DNA from: Mucilaginibacter ginsenosidivorans
Lineage (GTDB): Bacteria > Bacteroidota > Bacteroidia > Sphingobacteriales > Sphingobacteriaceae
Length of the DNA stretch: 64,000 nucleotides
Reading direction: 5' to 3'
Assembly (NCBI RefSeq): GCF_007971025.1
Contig: NZ_CP042436.1
Location: 372,001-436,000, forward strand
The first letter of the stretch is position 1; each line of letters starts with the position of its first letter. The notes under the pieces are model-generated. The model was not told the DNA's origin. It searched no databases and saw nothing but the letters and a program-made list of their open reading frames with translations. This document shows positions 36,067 to 44,477 of the stretch, piece after piece. The translations under genes were made by a program, and so were the position numbers.

Positions 36067-36843
36067 CTATTTCTTAAAATAATACACGATCGGCATCAGC
36101 GCGAAGGCGACCGGAACAATAACCGCGAAAAACCAGGTGCCGATAAATTCGACTATCGGCGTGTACTTGCGGTGCGTCCATCCCAATGTACGGAAGGCGC
36201 TCTGGAAACCATGCAGCAAGTGGAACGATACAGCCACCATCGCTATCACGTAAAATATATCATATACCGGGTTTGCGAAACTCGCAGCTACACGCAGGTG
36301 CAGGTCCTTCACCCTTACGATCTCGATGTTGTTCTCGGTCGATATGGAATGTTCAAAGTCGGCCGACTTAGGCACAAATTCAACCGATTGCGTAACGCCC
36401 GACGACAGATCGGTGCGGTACTCCTTAAACTGAACCGCATCCGTGAACTTATAATGGTACCAGAAATCGCCCATGTGGATGACGATGAACAGGAACAGGA
36501 TGGAGCCCAAAAGGCCCATGTTCTTTGACGACCAGGAAGCATTGTCCGATGCTTTTACAGCATAGCCCACCGGGCGCGCCCTGCGGTTTTTTACAGTTAG
36601 TATAAGGGCATACAGGGCATGCACCAAAATACAGGCATATAATATATAGGCGATAACTTCTATCGGCGGAAAATGCGTCAGGAAGTTAGCATACATATTA
36701 AAGGCATAGCCGTCGTCATTTTTGAACAGCAGCGCGTTACCGCCAACATGCACGATAAGGAAAGTACACAAAAACAGGCCGGTAAGGGCCATGATGAGTT
36801 TCTTTCCCAGCGAGGAGTTAAAGGTTTCCTTAAATTCGCTCAT
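36067..36843 (-). CDS. sdhC: succinate dehydrogenase cytochrome b subunit
   Basis: A 258-residue integral membrane protein with five predicted helices: opening ETFNSSLGKKLIMALTGLFLCTFLIVHVGGN, heme-ligand His in FLIVHVGGN, ILVHALYAL, FIVIHMGDFWYHYKF and VSFHLLHGFQSAFRTLGW. This is the diheme cytochrome b558 type that serves a menaquinone, with sdhC-sdhA-sdhB order typical of Bacteroidota. A TACTTTTG box (36864-36871, minus) is the likely promoter. Confidence 0.95.
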   Translation of the reverse strand: MSEFKETFNSSLGKKLIMALTGLFLCTFLIVHVGGNALLFKNDDGYAFNMYANFLTHFPPIEVIAYILYACILVHALYALILTVKNRRARPVGYAVKASDNASWSSKNMGLLGSILFLFIVIHMGDFWYHYKFTDAVQFKEYRTDLSSGVTQSVEFVPKSADFEHSISTENNIEIVRVKDLHLRVAASFANPVYDIFYVIAMVAVSFHLLHGFQSAFRTLGWTHRKYTPIVEFIGTWFFAVIVPVAFALMPIVYYFKK

Positions 36844-37202
36844 TATGAATTAGATTTATTCGGCAAAAGTATTTATTAAATAATAATTAGGACGGGGAAA
36901 TGCCACAGTAAACATTTATTTAGAAACGTTCTAAAATAAGTACTGCCAATTGCACTGCGGTTTGACTCACCCAGCGTAGCGTAGGTCGGGTGAGTCAAAT
37001 AGTCGCGCGCCAGTTCGCAAACAACCCTCTTTACCGCTCACGGTAGAGAGGGTGACCCAGCGAAGCGTAGGTCGGGTGAGTCAAACAGCCGTACATTCGC
37101 TTCCTTTCTCAAAAAATGACCCCGCATAAACGAAACAGATTTGCTATCTTTTTATCCTGTTTATATTTTAGGGCACACAAAAAGATCATCATAAACCGCC
37201 AA
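36844..37202. other. intergenic region with palindromic repeats
   Basis: Contains the sdhC promoter box, then TTTGACTCACCC ... GGGTGAGTCAAA (36961-36999, 12-base perfect arms), a hairpin ACCCTCTTTACCG/CGGTAGAGAGGGT (37023-37052), and a second copy of the CCAGCG(T/A)AGCGTAGGTCGGGTGAGTCAAA word at 37056-37085. No gene evident. Confidence 0.65.
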
Positions 37203-37667
37203 ATGATCACCTACCAAATAGCTGCAACTTCCCAGGATTTCGAGACCGGTAAAAAACTTTTTGAAGAATATGCCGCGTCCTTAAATGTCGACCTGTCCTT
37301 CCAGAACTTTTCAAAAGAGCTGGATACCATCAGCGAACAATACAACGAACCTGCCGGTGCGTTACTGCTTGCCCGGGATGGTGAAACATTTGTTGGTTGC
37401 TCGGGCGTCCGCAGGCTGGACGAACAAACGGCCGAACTTAAACGCATGTATGTGAAAACTGAATACCGGGGTTACCAGGTAGGGTTGAATTTATTGGAAC
37501 GGTCAATTGAACTGGCGAAGAAACTCGGGTACAAAAAGATCCGCCTGGATACGCTGGAAAATATGACCAAAGCGCAGCAGCTTTACCGCTCGTTCGGGTT
37601 TTATGAGATACCTTCCTACCGTTTTAATCCGTTACACGGAACCATATATATGGAGAAGGACCTGTAA
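37203..37667 (+). CDS. GNAT-family N-acetyltransferase
   Basis: A 154-residue acetyltransferase with the acetyl-CoA loop in AELKRMYVKTEYRGYQVGLNLLERSIELAKKLGY and the C-terminal KAQQLYRSFGFYEIPSYRFNP. Starts at the ATG at 37203. Substrate unknown. An upstream ATG at 37116 would add 29 residues without family match. Confidence 0.9.
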   Translation: MITYQIAATSQDFETGKKLFEEYAASLNVDLSFQNFSKELDTISEQYNEPAGALLLARDGETFVGCSGVRRLDEQTAELKRMYVKTEYRGYQVGLNLLERSIELAKKLGYKKIRLDTLENMTKAQQLYRSFGFYEIPSYRFNPLHGTIYMEKDL

Positions 37668-37869
37668 CTTTTTGGAAGCGCAAATCGCTCTTTAAAAGGC
37701 TCCGAACTGCAATTTATTCACCAGAATTTTTCCAGAATTTAATTCGTAATTAGTATATCACTGGAAATTATATTACCGGTATTACCTGGTTACGCCGCCA
37801 TCATTAAATCGGTCCAATTGGAGTTATTATTCGCATATTCGTAAATGTCAAAGTAGAATTCGCACCACG

Positions 37870-38850
37870 ATGAAAAGTCCGATATTTTTTTCACGTAGAA
37901 CAATGTTAAAAACAGGTGCTCTCCTTGCTGGTACCAGCCTGGTGGGATTAACCAAGGCAGATGAGATTTCGCGAGTTTTTGGGGTAACGCCGGCGCTAAC
38001 AGCGGCCGAAATTGCGGCTATAGAGTCGGCCATTGGGAAAAAAGGCACCTATAAGGATGCCGAAGCAACCTACACGATTCCCTTCCCGCGCAACGACCTG
38101 AAAGTAACGGTAAAGGGCCAACCTGTACCAATATCATTTGGTTTTGGGGGTTGGGTGTCGTTAAAAAAGACGATGGACGGAAAATCGGCCGTATTAATGA
38201 GCGATAATGTATTACTCCAGGATGAAGTAAACCAATTAATAACCGCTGTACAGGCAAATGGTCTGGAAGTAGGGGCCATCCATAATCATTTTTTTTTCGA
38301 AGAACCACGTGTATTTTATATGCATGTGCACGGCATGGGAACGGTTGAAGAATTGGCTCAGAAATATGGTAAGGCTATTGCGGAAACGAAAATATCACCC
38401 AAGAACCAGCCATCAGTTGCCCCGTCATCTGCCAGATCAGGCAAGGATATTTTTGACGTGGCACAATTGAACAGTATCATTCAGTATGAAGCGGCCATAA
38501 ATGGTCCTACAATAAAATATACCATAGGCCGCAAGGACCTCACCGTGGTAGCTATGGGCGCTGAAATGACACCATCAATAGGCTTAAATACGTGGGCTTC
38601 ATTTACCGGTTCAATGGATAATGCCTTTGTGGCGGGTGACATCGCCATGCTTGACCACGAAGTAAACAATGTCATCAAAGCTCTAAGGGCTAACAACCTT
38701 GAGGTCGTCGCGGTTCACAATCATATGCTTGGTGATGACCCACACATGATCTTTTTGCATTATTTGGGAGGCGGCCCGGCATTAACGCTGGCAAAATCGT
38801 TCCGGTCAGCTATTGACCAGTTGGGCAAAACCGGGAAAATGAAAATGTAA
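37870..38850 (+). CDS. Tat-exported DUF1259 protein
   Basis: A 326-residue protein. The N-terminus MKSPIFFSRRTMLKTGALLAGTSLVG is a twin-arginine signal peptide (SRRTMLK). The mature part is a tandem duplication of the DUF1259 (LppY/LpqO-like) unit. Each half ends with a conserved His pattern: AIHNHFFFEEPRVFYMHVHG and AVHNHMLGDDPHMIFLHYLG. The duplicated HNH-x(5)-P and following His suggest a metal site, not proven. Stands alone. Confidence 0.9.
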   Translation: MKSPIFFSRRTMLKTGALLAGTSLVGLTKADEISRVFGVTPALTAAEIAAIESAIGKKGTYKDAEATYTIPFPRNDLKVTVKGQPVPISFGFGGWVSLKKTMDGKSAVLMSDNVLLQDEVNQLITAVQANGLEVGAIHNHFFFEEPRVFYMHVHGMGTVEELAQKYGKAIAETKISPKNQPSVAPSSARSGKDIFDVAQLNSIIQYEAAINGPTIKYTIGRKDLTVVAMGAEMTPSIGLNTWASFTGSMDNAFVAGDIAMLDHEVNNVIKALRANNLEVVAVHNHMLGDDPHMIFLHYLGGGPALTLAKSFRSAIDQLGKTGKMKM

Positions 38851-38860
38851 GGTGCGGCCC

Positions 38861-39544
38861 TTAGTTTCCTTCCTCCGCCTGTTTCCGCATGTGCTCATTC
38901 GCGATGATAACGATCTCGACCCTGCGGTTCTGCGCACGCCCCGCAACGGTTTTATTATCAGCTATCGGTTCCGTTTCGCCCCGCCCCATCGGGCTTAAGC
39001 GGGCGGTATCGATGCCATTGGCGGCAAGGTAATTTTTAACCGACTTAGCCCGTTGCAGGGAAAGGGTGACGTTACCCAAAGTACTGCCCTCGGTATTATC
39101 CGTATGCCCGATGATCAGCACATTAGTGGCGTTATTTTTTTGCAGCGAGCCGGCCAGGTTTTGAAGATTTGTTTTAGCGGCGGGTTTAAGTTCGGTTTTG
39201 CCGGCATCGAACAAGATGCCTGAATCAAACTTGACGATTATCCCTTCGCCAACGCGCAGCACCGAAGCTCCCGGTATAGTTTCCTTCAGTTCGTCGGCCT
39301 GCTTGTCCATATTTTTCCCAATAAAGGCCCCTGCTGTACCGCCGACAGCCCCGCCTATTATGGCGCCCATAGCAGTGTTGCCCGCCGATTTTCCAATAAA
39401 CGCGCCTACCGTGCCACCTGTACCGGCGCCGATTGCCGCACCGCGCTGCGCTTTGTTACGGGCATGGCAACCCATAGCCAGCATTAGCGCCGCGCCTGCT
39501 CCAAAAATGATAATACAAAGCAAACATCTCTTCACGTATTTCAT
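38861..39544 (-). CDS. OmpA-family lipoprotein with glycine-zipper domain
   Basis: A 227-residue lipoprotein (signal peptide ending LAMGC), a glycine-zipper region (GAAIGAGTGGTVGAFIGKSAGNTAMGAIIGGAVGGTAG) and a C-terminal OmpA-like peptidoglycan-binding domain with IIGHTDNTEGSTLGNVTLSLQRAKSVKNYL and NRRVEIVI. Convergent with the DUF1259 gene, stops ten bases apart. Confidence 0.93.
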   Translation of the reverse strand: MKYVKRCLLCIIIFGAGAALMLAMGCHARNKAQRGAAIGAGTGGTVGAFIGKSAGNTAMGAIIGGAVGGTAGAFIGKNMDKQADELKETIPGASVLRVGEGIIVKFDSGILFDAGKTELKPAAKTNLQNLAGSLQKNNATNVLIIGHTDNTEGSTLGNVTLSLQRAKSVKNYLAANGIDTARLSPMGRGETEPIADNKTVAGRAQNRRVEIVIIANEHMRKQAEEGN

Positions 39545-39711
39545 ACAGGGTTTATTATCGGCAGGGCCGTTATCACATATCTAATTTACAATTTTGCCAT
39601 CGAATTTCGGCAACAGGCCTTACAGGCACCACCACCTACCAACCCAAAAATGCAGCGAATTGTTTTAAGCGCGTGCGGCATGAATAAAAGTTAGGGTATG
39701 GGCAAAAAAAA

Positions 39712-39728
39712 GCCCCGGTAAACGGGGC
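39712..39728 (-). terminator. terminator after DUF6515 gene 1
   Basis: GCCCCG-TTTAC-CGGGGC on the minus strand followed by TTTTTTTT. About 28 bases after the stop at 39756. Confidence 0.8.
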
Positions 39729-39755
39729 CATTGGGTATTTAAAAACAACTCACAA

Positions 39756-40922
39756 TCAATACTGACCCTGGTCAGTTCCCTGGCCGGGAACGCTTGCTAC
39801 GCGGTAGCCTTTCCCGTCAGCATCTTTAAATTCTTCATAAAAAACATTATCAGGCGAAACATAATATTTCTTGTTGTTCAATGTCACCTTGCGGCAATCG
39901 GCCGGCAATTCATTTACCACGTCGCCAACTTTTACGGTAACCTTTACAGCTTCCGCTGCAGCTGCGCTGGCAGAATTATCGGTTGTAGCCGCATCATTGT
40001 CAACCATCGGGTCGTCGTTATCATTCATGGGCTGATAACTGTCGTCGGCCCCGGCATCGCCGGTGTTCAAAACCCCATCTTTTCCTACAACCACATACAC
40101 CGTTTTGCCGTTGCCGTCAACATTTTCCTGGTAGTAAACCCCATTCGATTCATAATACTGTACACCATCTATCACGATAGACTGTGCATTGGATGGCAGG
40201 TCAGGCACTGCTGCGCCCAGCGGAGGCGTGGTAACTTCGTAACCGTCGTTATAGGGCCTGTAGAAAACGCCGCCGTAATAGTAGTATGGTAAAGAGTTCC
40301 AATAGAATGGGTAGTAGTCATAAGGCAGGTATCCGAAATATAAACCCAGGTGAGGATATCCCCAGCCAAAACCGAACCTGAAACGGGAGCCATAACCATG
40401 GTAATAATTATAACCATACCCGCGGTAATAGCCGCCGCGGTAATAAGTGCGCCCGTTGTAAACATAGCGACCGCCCCTATAGCCGTACCGGGCATTAACA
40501 CCGGCACGCACGCCAACACCGCCACGATAAGCAGTTACGCCGCGATAGCCCGCATTGCCCCGGTAACCTATGGCGCCACGAGTGGCAAAACCACTTCTTA
40601 CAGCACCTGCCGACCCGCGATAACCTACAGCACCGCGGTTAAATGTTGCCCCGCGGCTAAAGCCTGCGGTATTGCCACGGTACGCACTGCTGCCACCGCC
40701 ATGAAAGCTCACGCTGCCACCGCCACCACGGTATGCACTACCGCCGCCTCCGCCGCCGTGGAAACCGCCGCCACCGCCGTGAAATCCGCCGCCACCTCCG
40801 CCGTGAGATCCACCGCCACCGCCACCGCTGTGGCCGCGCTGCGCATATACGTTACCTGTTAGTGCCATTGCCAGTATGCCCGTAAAGGCGAATGCCGACA
40901 TATATTTATTTAACCTTTTCAT
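39756..40922 (-). CDS. secreted glycine-rich DUF6515-type protein, copy 1
   Basis: A 388-residue exported protein (start at the ATG at 40922, MKRLNKYMSAFAFTGILAMALTGNVYAQ). After the signal peptide comes a Gly-rich low-complexity region with GG-SHGG-FHGG repeats (about 30-90) and Arg/Gly/Tyr-rich repeats (about 90-180), then Tyr-rich YLPYDYYPFYWNSLPYYYYGG, and a C-terminal domain with QSIVIDGVQYYESNGVYYQ repeated in form near the end (KVTLNNKKYYVSPDNVFYEEF). It shares this structure with the next gene. Role unknown, likely surface exposed. Confidence 0.85.
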   Translation of the reverse strand: MKRLNKYMSAFAFTGILAMALTGNVYAQRGHSGGGGGGSHGGGGGGFHGGGGGFHGGGGGGSAYRGGGGSVSFHGGGSSAYRGNTAGFSRGATFNRGAVGYRGSAGAVRSGFATRGAIGYRGNAGYRGVTAYRGGVGVRAGVNARYGYRGGRYVYNGRTYYRGGYYRGYGYNYYHGYGSRFRFGFGWGYPHLGLYFGYLPYDYYPFYWNSLPYYYYGGVFYRPYNDGYEVTTPPLGAAVPDLPSNAQSIVIDGVQYYESNGVYYQENVDGNGKTVYVVVGKDGVLNTGDAGADDSYQPMNDNDDPMVDNDAATTDNSASAAAAEAVKVTVKVGDVVNELPADCRKVTLNNKKYYVSPDNVFYEEFKDADGKGYRVASVPGQGTDQGQY

Positions 40923-40987
40923 ACTCCTCGTTAAATCGCTTTTATATATGACCAAACCGATCGCAAAAGGTTTAGTTTGATAAATAA

Positions 40988-41012
40988 AAAAGGGCCTCCT
41001 CAGCCCCTTTCT
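40988..41012 (-). terminator. terminator after DUF6515 gene 2
   Basis: AAAGGGGC ... GGCCC hairpin on the minus strand, followed by TTTTTTAT. About 12 bases after the stop at 41024. Confidence 0.55.
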
Positions 41013-41023
41013 GTATTTTTATT

Positions 41024-41830
41024 TCACTGCTGCTCATCCTGGTCGTTATCCGAAGGAACACTGACCACACGGTACGACTTGTAATTATGCGAGTCTTTAA
41101 ATTCTTCGTAATAAATGCCATCCGGCCCTACAAAATACTTTTTGCCATTAAGTTTCACCTTGCGCGACCCGTCGGGCAATTGGTTCACTATATCACCAAC
41201 CTGCGGCATTGCTGGTGCTTCATCTGCACTTTCGCCGTTGGTGTTCAGCACACCATCCTTACCGGCTACTACATACACAACCTTGCCCTGGTCGTTGGTG
41301 CTTTGCTGGTAGTAAACGCCGTTAAACTCAAAAAACTGCTGCCCGTCAATCACAATCGATTGGGCGCCTTTTGGTAATTCGGGCACTGCTGCGCCAAGCG
41401 GAGGGGTTGCAACTTCATAGCCCCCGTCGTCATCCGGACGATAGAAGGCCCCGCCATAATAATAGTACAGGTCGGACCCGAAATAGAACGGGTAATAACC
41501 GTAAGGCAGGTAACCAAAACGGAAACCGATAGTAGGGTAACCATAAAAATACCGGCCGCCATAATAACCGCCGCTATGGTAAACCCCGCCGCGGGCCGCT
41601 ACATTGGCTCCGGCACTCGCTCCCGGGCGATAACCTATACCGCTTCGTATACCCACACTCGAGCCGCCGCGGAAACCTCCGCCTCCGCCGATGCTTACGC
41701 CACCGCCTCCGGCGCGTACACCGCCGCCACCACCACCACGGCCGCGTTGTGCTTCAGCCGCAGGGACAAATAAGATAGAAAGTGCCCCGGCTAAAACTGC
41801 GCCGGCGGCATATTTATATAAGCTTTTCAT
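41024..41830 (-). CDS. secreted glycine-rich DUF6515-type protein, copy 2
   Basis: A 268-residue paralogue of copy 1 with the same order: signal peptide (ending SEAEAQ-like AAEAQ), Gly-rich repeats (GGGGGVRAGGGGVSIGGGGGFRGG), PYGYYPFYFGSDLYYYYGGAFYRP, and two YY...F/Y units, ATPPLGAAVPELPKGAQSIVIDGQQFFEFNGVYYQQ and KVKLNGKKYFVGPDGIYYEEF. The low-complexity region is shorter than in copy 1. They are separated by 100 bases and look like a duplication. Confidence 0.85.
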   Translation of the reverse strand: MKSLYKYAAGAVLAGALSILFVPAAEAQRGRGGGGGGVRAGGGGVSIGGGGGFRGGSSVGIRSGIGYRPGASAGANVAARGGVYHSGGYYGGRYFYGYPTIGFRFGYLPYGYYPFYFGSDLYYYYGGAFYRPDDDGGYEVATPPLGAAVPELPKGAQSIVIDGQQFFEFNGVYYQQSTNDQGKVVYVVAGKDGVLNTNGESADEAPAMPQVGDIVNQLPDGSRKVKLNGKKYFVGPDGIYYEEFKDSHNYKSYRVVSVPSDNDQDEQQ

Positions 41831-41991
41831 GATGTTATAAAAGAATTTTCAGGGTATTAAATTTTTCTCTTTTCAATTAGACCAATTGCCGTTCAAAAGG
41901 TTTAATTGCGACGGCTACTATTTATACAAATTTTATAATTTTCTTTGTCCGAAAACAACCGGCCGTTTATGTCCATTAACGTATAAAAACA

Positions 41992-42021
41992 GTGAACGGA
42001 TACAATGATGCACCCGTTCAC
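41992..42021 (-). terminator. terminator of the TonB-receptor/DUF4249 operon
   Basis: GTGAACGG ... CCGTTCAC 8-base perfect arms with a 14-base loop, followed on the minus strand by TGTTTTTAT. About 33 bases after the stop of the last gene at 42054. Confidence 0.7.
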
Positions 42022-42053
42022 AAAAAAATTACATTGCAGAGAAAAACGCAGCC

Positions 42054-44426
42054 TTATTTCTTCACTTCAAAATTGATATACTTAACGCCGGGTGTACCGG
42101 TTGCGGTTATACCCTGTATGATGCCGATATACTTCCCTTCCTGGTCGGAGGTGTAGAAGGAGACCTGGTTCTTGCCATCGGGCCCGGCCTTTATCGAAGG
42201 CGACCAGTACAATACATTCCTGAAATCGGGCACGCGACTGGCTGCCTCGGTTTCGGTATCATAAGTTGGCGAATAGAATACCCTTTGCAACTGCAATCCT
42301 TCGTAATCGAGCACCACGGCATGCGGGTCTATCTCTACTCCGCCAAGGTCGCCTTTATACGTGGTATAACTCATTATGCCTTCGGCATCGGCGGGTCCCC
42401 AGAAATAGCGCTCGCGCATTACATCCAGTTTCCTGATCTTTAACGGATCGAGGGCTATAACCTTATCCATATCAAATATCGGGATACCGTCCAGCATTAC
42501 CAGCGGGTCGCCTTCAAGAAAACCTTTTTCGCTGATGATCTTGATATGGTATTTTTTATCCTGCCTAACCACATAAAGCTCCCTGATGTATTCCCTCAAA
42601 ACCTCTTCCATGGTTGTAAACCGGGTATAATCGTCCAGTTTGTACGATTTATAGGGTTTGCCGAAAAAGCCGTTACTGTCAACCGGCGGGTTGTAGTATT
42701 TCCGGATGTTATCGCCCGAATAGATATTGAGCACCTGCATGCCGAGGCTGCTGTTTTCCAAAGCCTGCTGCATATCCTTGCTAACATAAAAAGGCGGCAT
42801 TGCTGTTTTTGAATATTGCTCGGAGAACGGGCTGGCTATGTCAATACGAAAGGTACTGTCGCGCTGGGTGTTGGTTTGCACTACAATTTCGCCCGGGCCA
42901 TAAAAATCTTTGGTGTTGAACATCAACCGGCCCGCGGTATCGCTTTTGGCAGTGAACAACTGCACCCTTTTCCCCGGAACACCAAAGTATGCAACCACGT
43001 CGGCTGTTGGTTTGTTGGTTTCTGTATTCACCAGCTTACCGGTAACCAAATGGCCATTGTATTCGGGCAGGAAAGAGAACGAAGCGGGTTTGTTGCTCAA
43101 TACGTCGTTCCACTGAAACCTCCGCCAGCCCTGGGTCAGCATCAGGTTATCGGCTGCTTCGTTTGCTTCGGGGGTATTGGCGGTAACATAGTATCCCGGT
43201 GATTCAACACTCCCTTTAAGGTCCGACCCGAGGTATAAATAACTTACGATATCAGTAGCATCCTCTGCCTGGAAATTATCCAGCCGGTAAACCGACATAG
43301 ACAGATCGGCATTTTGCGCCGCCGAAACGGAAACATTTACTTTTTTGCGGTTGCCATATTGCCTGCTGTCGGGCGCTGCATCTATCGCCAGCGTTTGGGC
43401 AGGGCGTTTAAAATAAAGCCGTTCGCAAACCGGCTTCCGGTCGCCGGTGAAAACGGTTAAATGAGACACGCCATCGCCAAGCGAATTTTTATCTACAGTA
43501 AAAGTAGCCAGCCCGTTGTTTAACACAACACGCTTTATGCTTTCCAGCGATTGCCGGGTATGGGTAAACAGGTACACATCCGGTTCGGGGTTGCTTACGT
43601 TGGTGTTGACGGTTATGGTCAGCTGGCCGGTATTGTTATCTGCAAGTTGCATCACATAGCCCTGGCTGCTTGCCGCCGGCAGGTCTTTTGTCACCGGCGC
43701 AACGCCGCCCGCTTTTACGACAGCTTTGTAGGTATTACCTGCATCAGGTTTAAGCGTAAAGCTGCCCATGCCAAATTTCAGCGATCTGAAACGAGCCACG
43801 GTGTCGTTTTTTGAATCGATAACGGCTCCCGATACGTCAACTCCCCGGCCATCTTTTCCAACTGCTTTAAACGCTACTTTGCTGCTGAGCCCGCTTACCA
43901 GGTTACCGCCCTCGGGGAAAAACTGCACGTCAAAAGCCGCAGGGTTAACAGCCGTAATCGGGCCCGGTGCTATCTGCGGGTTTACGATCATCAGCGGTTT
44001 TTCAAAATAATAATCTGCGCTAAAGTTCTTCATCCAGTTGGTGTAGGCCCTTAGCTTGTAATTACCGTTGCTCAATGTCACAGGTATATAAACCGATCCG
44101 CTGCCTTTGCCATTGTGCAATGCAACTTTCGTTTGCATCACAGGCACCTGGTTATTATCCAGCACATCCACATAAGCCACTTTGCTTATATCCAACGGCT
44201 TGTGGTAGGTGCCGTCGACCACGTACAGTTTAAACCAGATGATCTCGCCCGTCAGGTACGAAGCCTTGTCCGTATGAGCAAATACCTTTTCGTGTAAGGC
44301 GGTTTGCCTGTAGCTGTCAAAACTTTTCTGGATATCGCCTACCTGGGCCGAGCAATTGAGCGATAGCAGGAACGCAAGGGCCGTACAGCCGATAAAGTTT
44401 TTAAATAGACCTGTGATTCGTTTCAT
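42054..44426 (-). CDS. secreted MG2-like protein with TonB-plug-like domain
   Basis: A 790-residue exported protein from the ATG at 44426 (MKRITGLFKNFIGCTALAFLLSLNCSAQ). The N-terminal part (about 30-150) looks like an MG2/macroglobulin-type beta domain (EKVFAHTDKASYLTGEIIWFKLYVVDG). The middle is beta-rich, and the C-terminal part (about 610-720) resembles a TonB-plug module (EGDPLVMLDGIPIFDMDKVIALDPLKIRKLDVMRERYFWGP), but no 22-strand barrel follows. Found downstream of DUF4249 arrays here. Likely an envelope partner of the receptor, not a channel. Last gene of the operon, ends at a terminator. Confidence 0.8.
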   Translation of the reverse strand: MKRITGLFKNFIGCTALAFLLSLNCSAQVGDIQKSFDSYRQTALHEKVFAHTDKASYLTGEIIWFKLYVVDGTYHKPLDISKVAYVDVLDNNQVPVMQTKVALHNGKGSGSVYIPVTLSNGNYKLRAYTNWMKNFSADYYFEKPLMIVNPQIAPGPITAVNPAAFDVQFFPEGGNLVSGLSSKVAFKAVGKDGRGVDVSGAVIDSKNDTVARFRSLKFGMGSFTLKPDAGNTYKAVVKAGGVAPVTKDLPAASSQGYVMQLADNNTGQLTITVNTNVSNPEPDVYLFTHTRQSLESIKRVVLNNGLATFTVDKNSLGDGVSHLTVFTGDRKPVCERLYFKRPAQTLAIDAAPDSRQYGNRKKVNVSVSAAQNADLSMSVYRLDNFQAEDATDIVSYLYLGSDLKGSVESPGYYVTANTPEANEAADNLMLTQGWRRFQWNDVLSNKPASFSFLPEYNGHLVTGKLVNTETNKPTADVVAYFGVPGKRVQLFTAKSDTAGRLMFNTKDFYGPGEIVVQTNTQRDSTFRIDIASPFSEQYSKTAMPPFYVSKDMQQALENSSLGMQVLNIYSGDNIRKYYNPPVDSNGFFGKPYKSYKLDDYTRFTTMEEVLREYIRELYVVRQDKKYHIKIISEKGFLEGDPLVMLDGIPIFDMDKVIALDPLKIRKLDVMRERYFWGPADAEGIMSYTTYKGDLGGVEIDPHAVVLDYEGLQLQRVFYSPTYDTETEAASRVPDFRNVLYWSPSIKAGPDGKNQVSFYTSDQEGKYIGIIQGITATGTPGVKYINFEVKK

Positions 44427-44477
44427 AGCTTTATTTATTGTAACAATGATCATTCATTTTTTTTTAATTCCCGTTAG

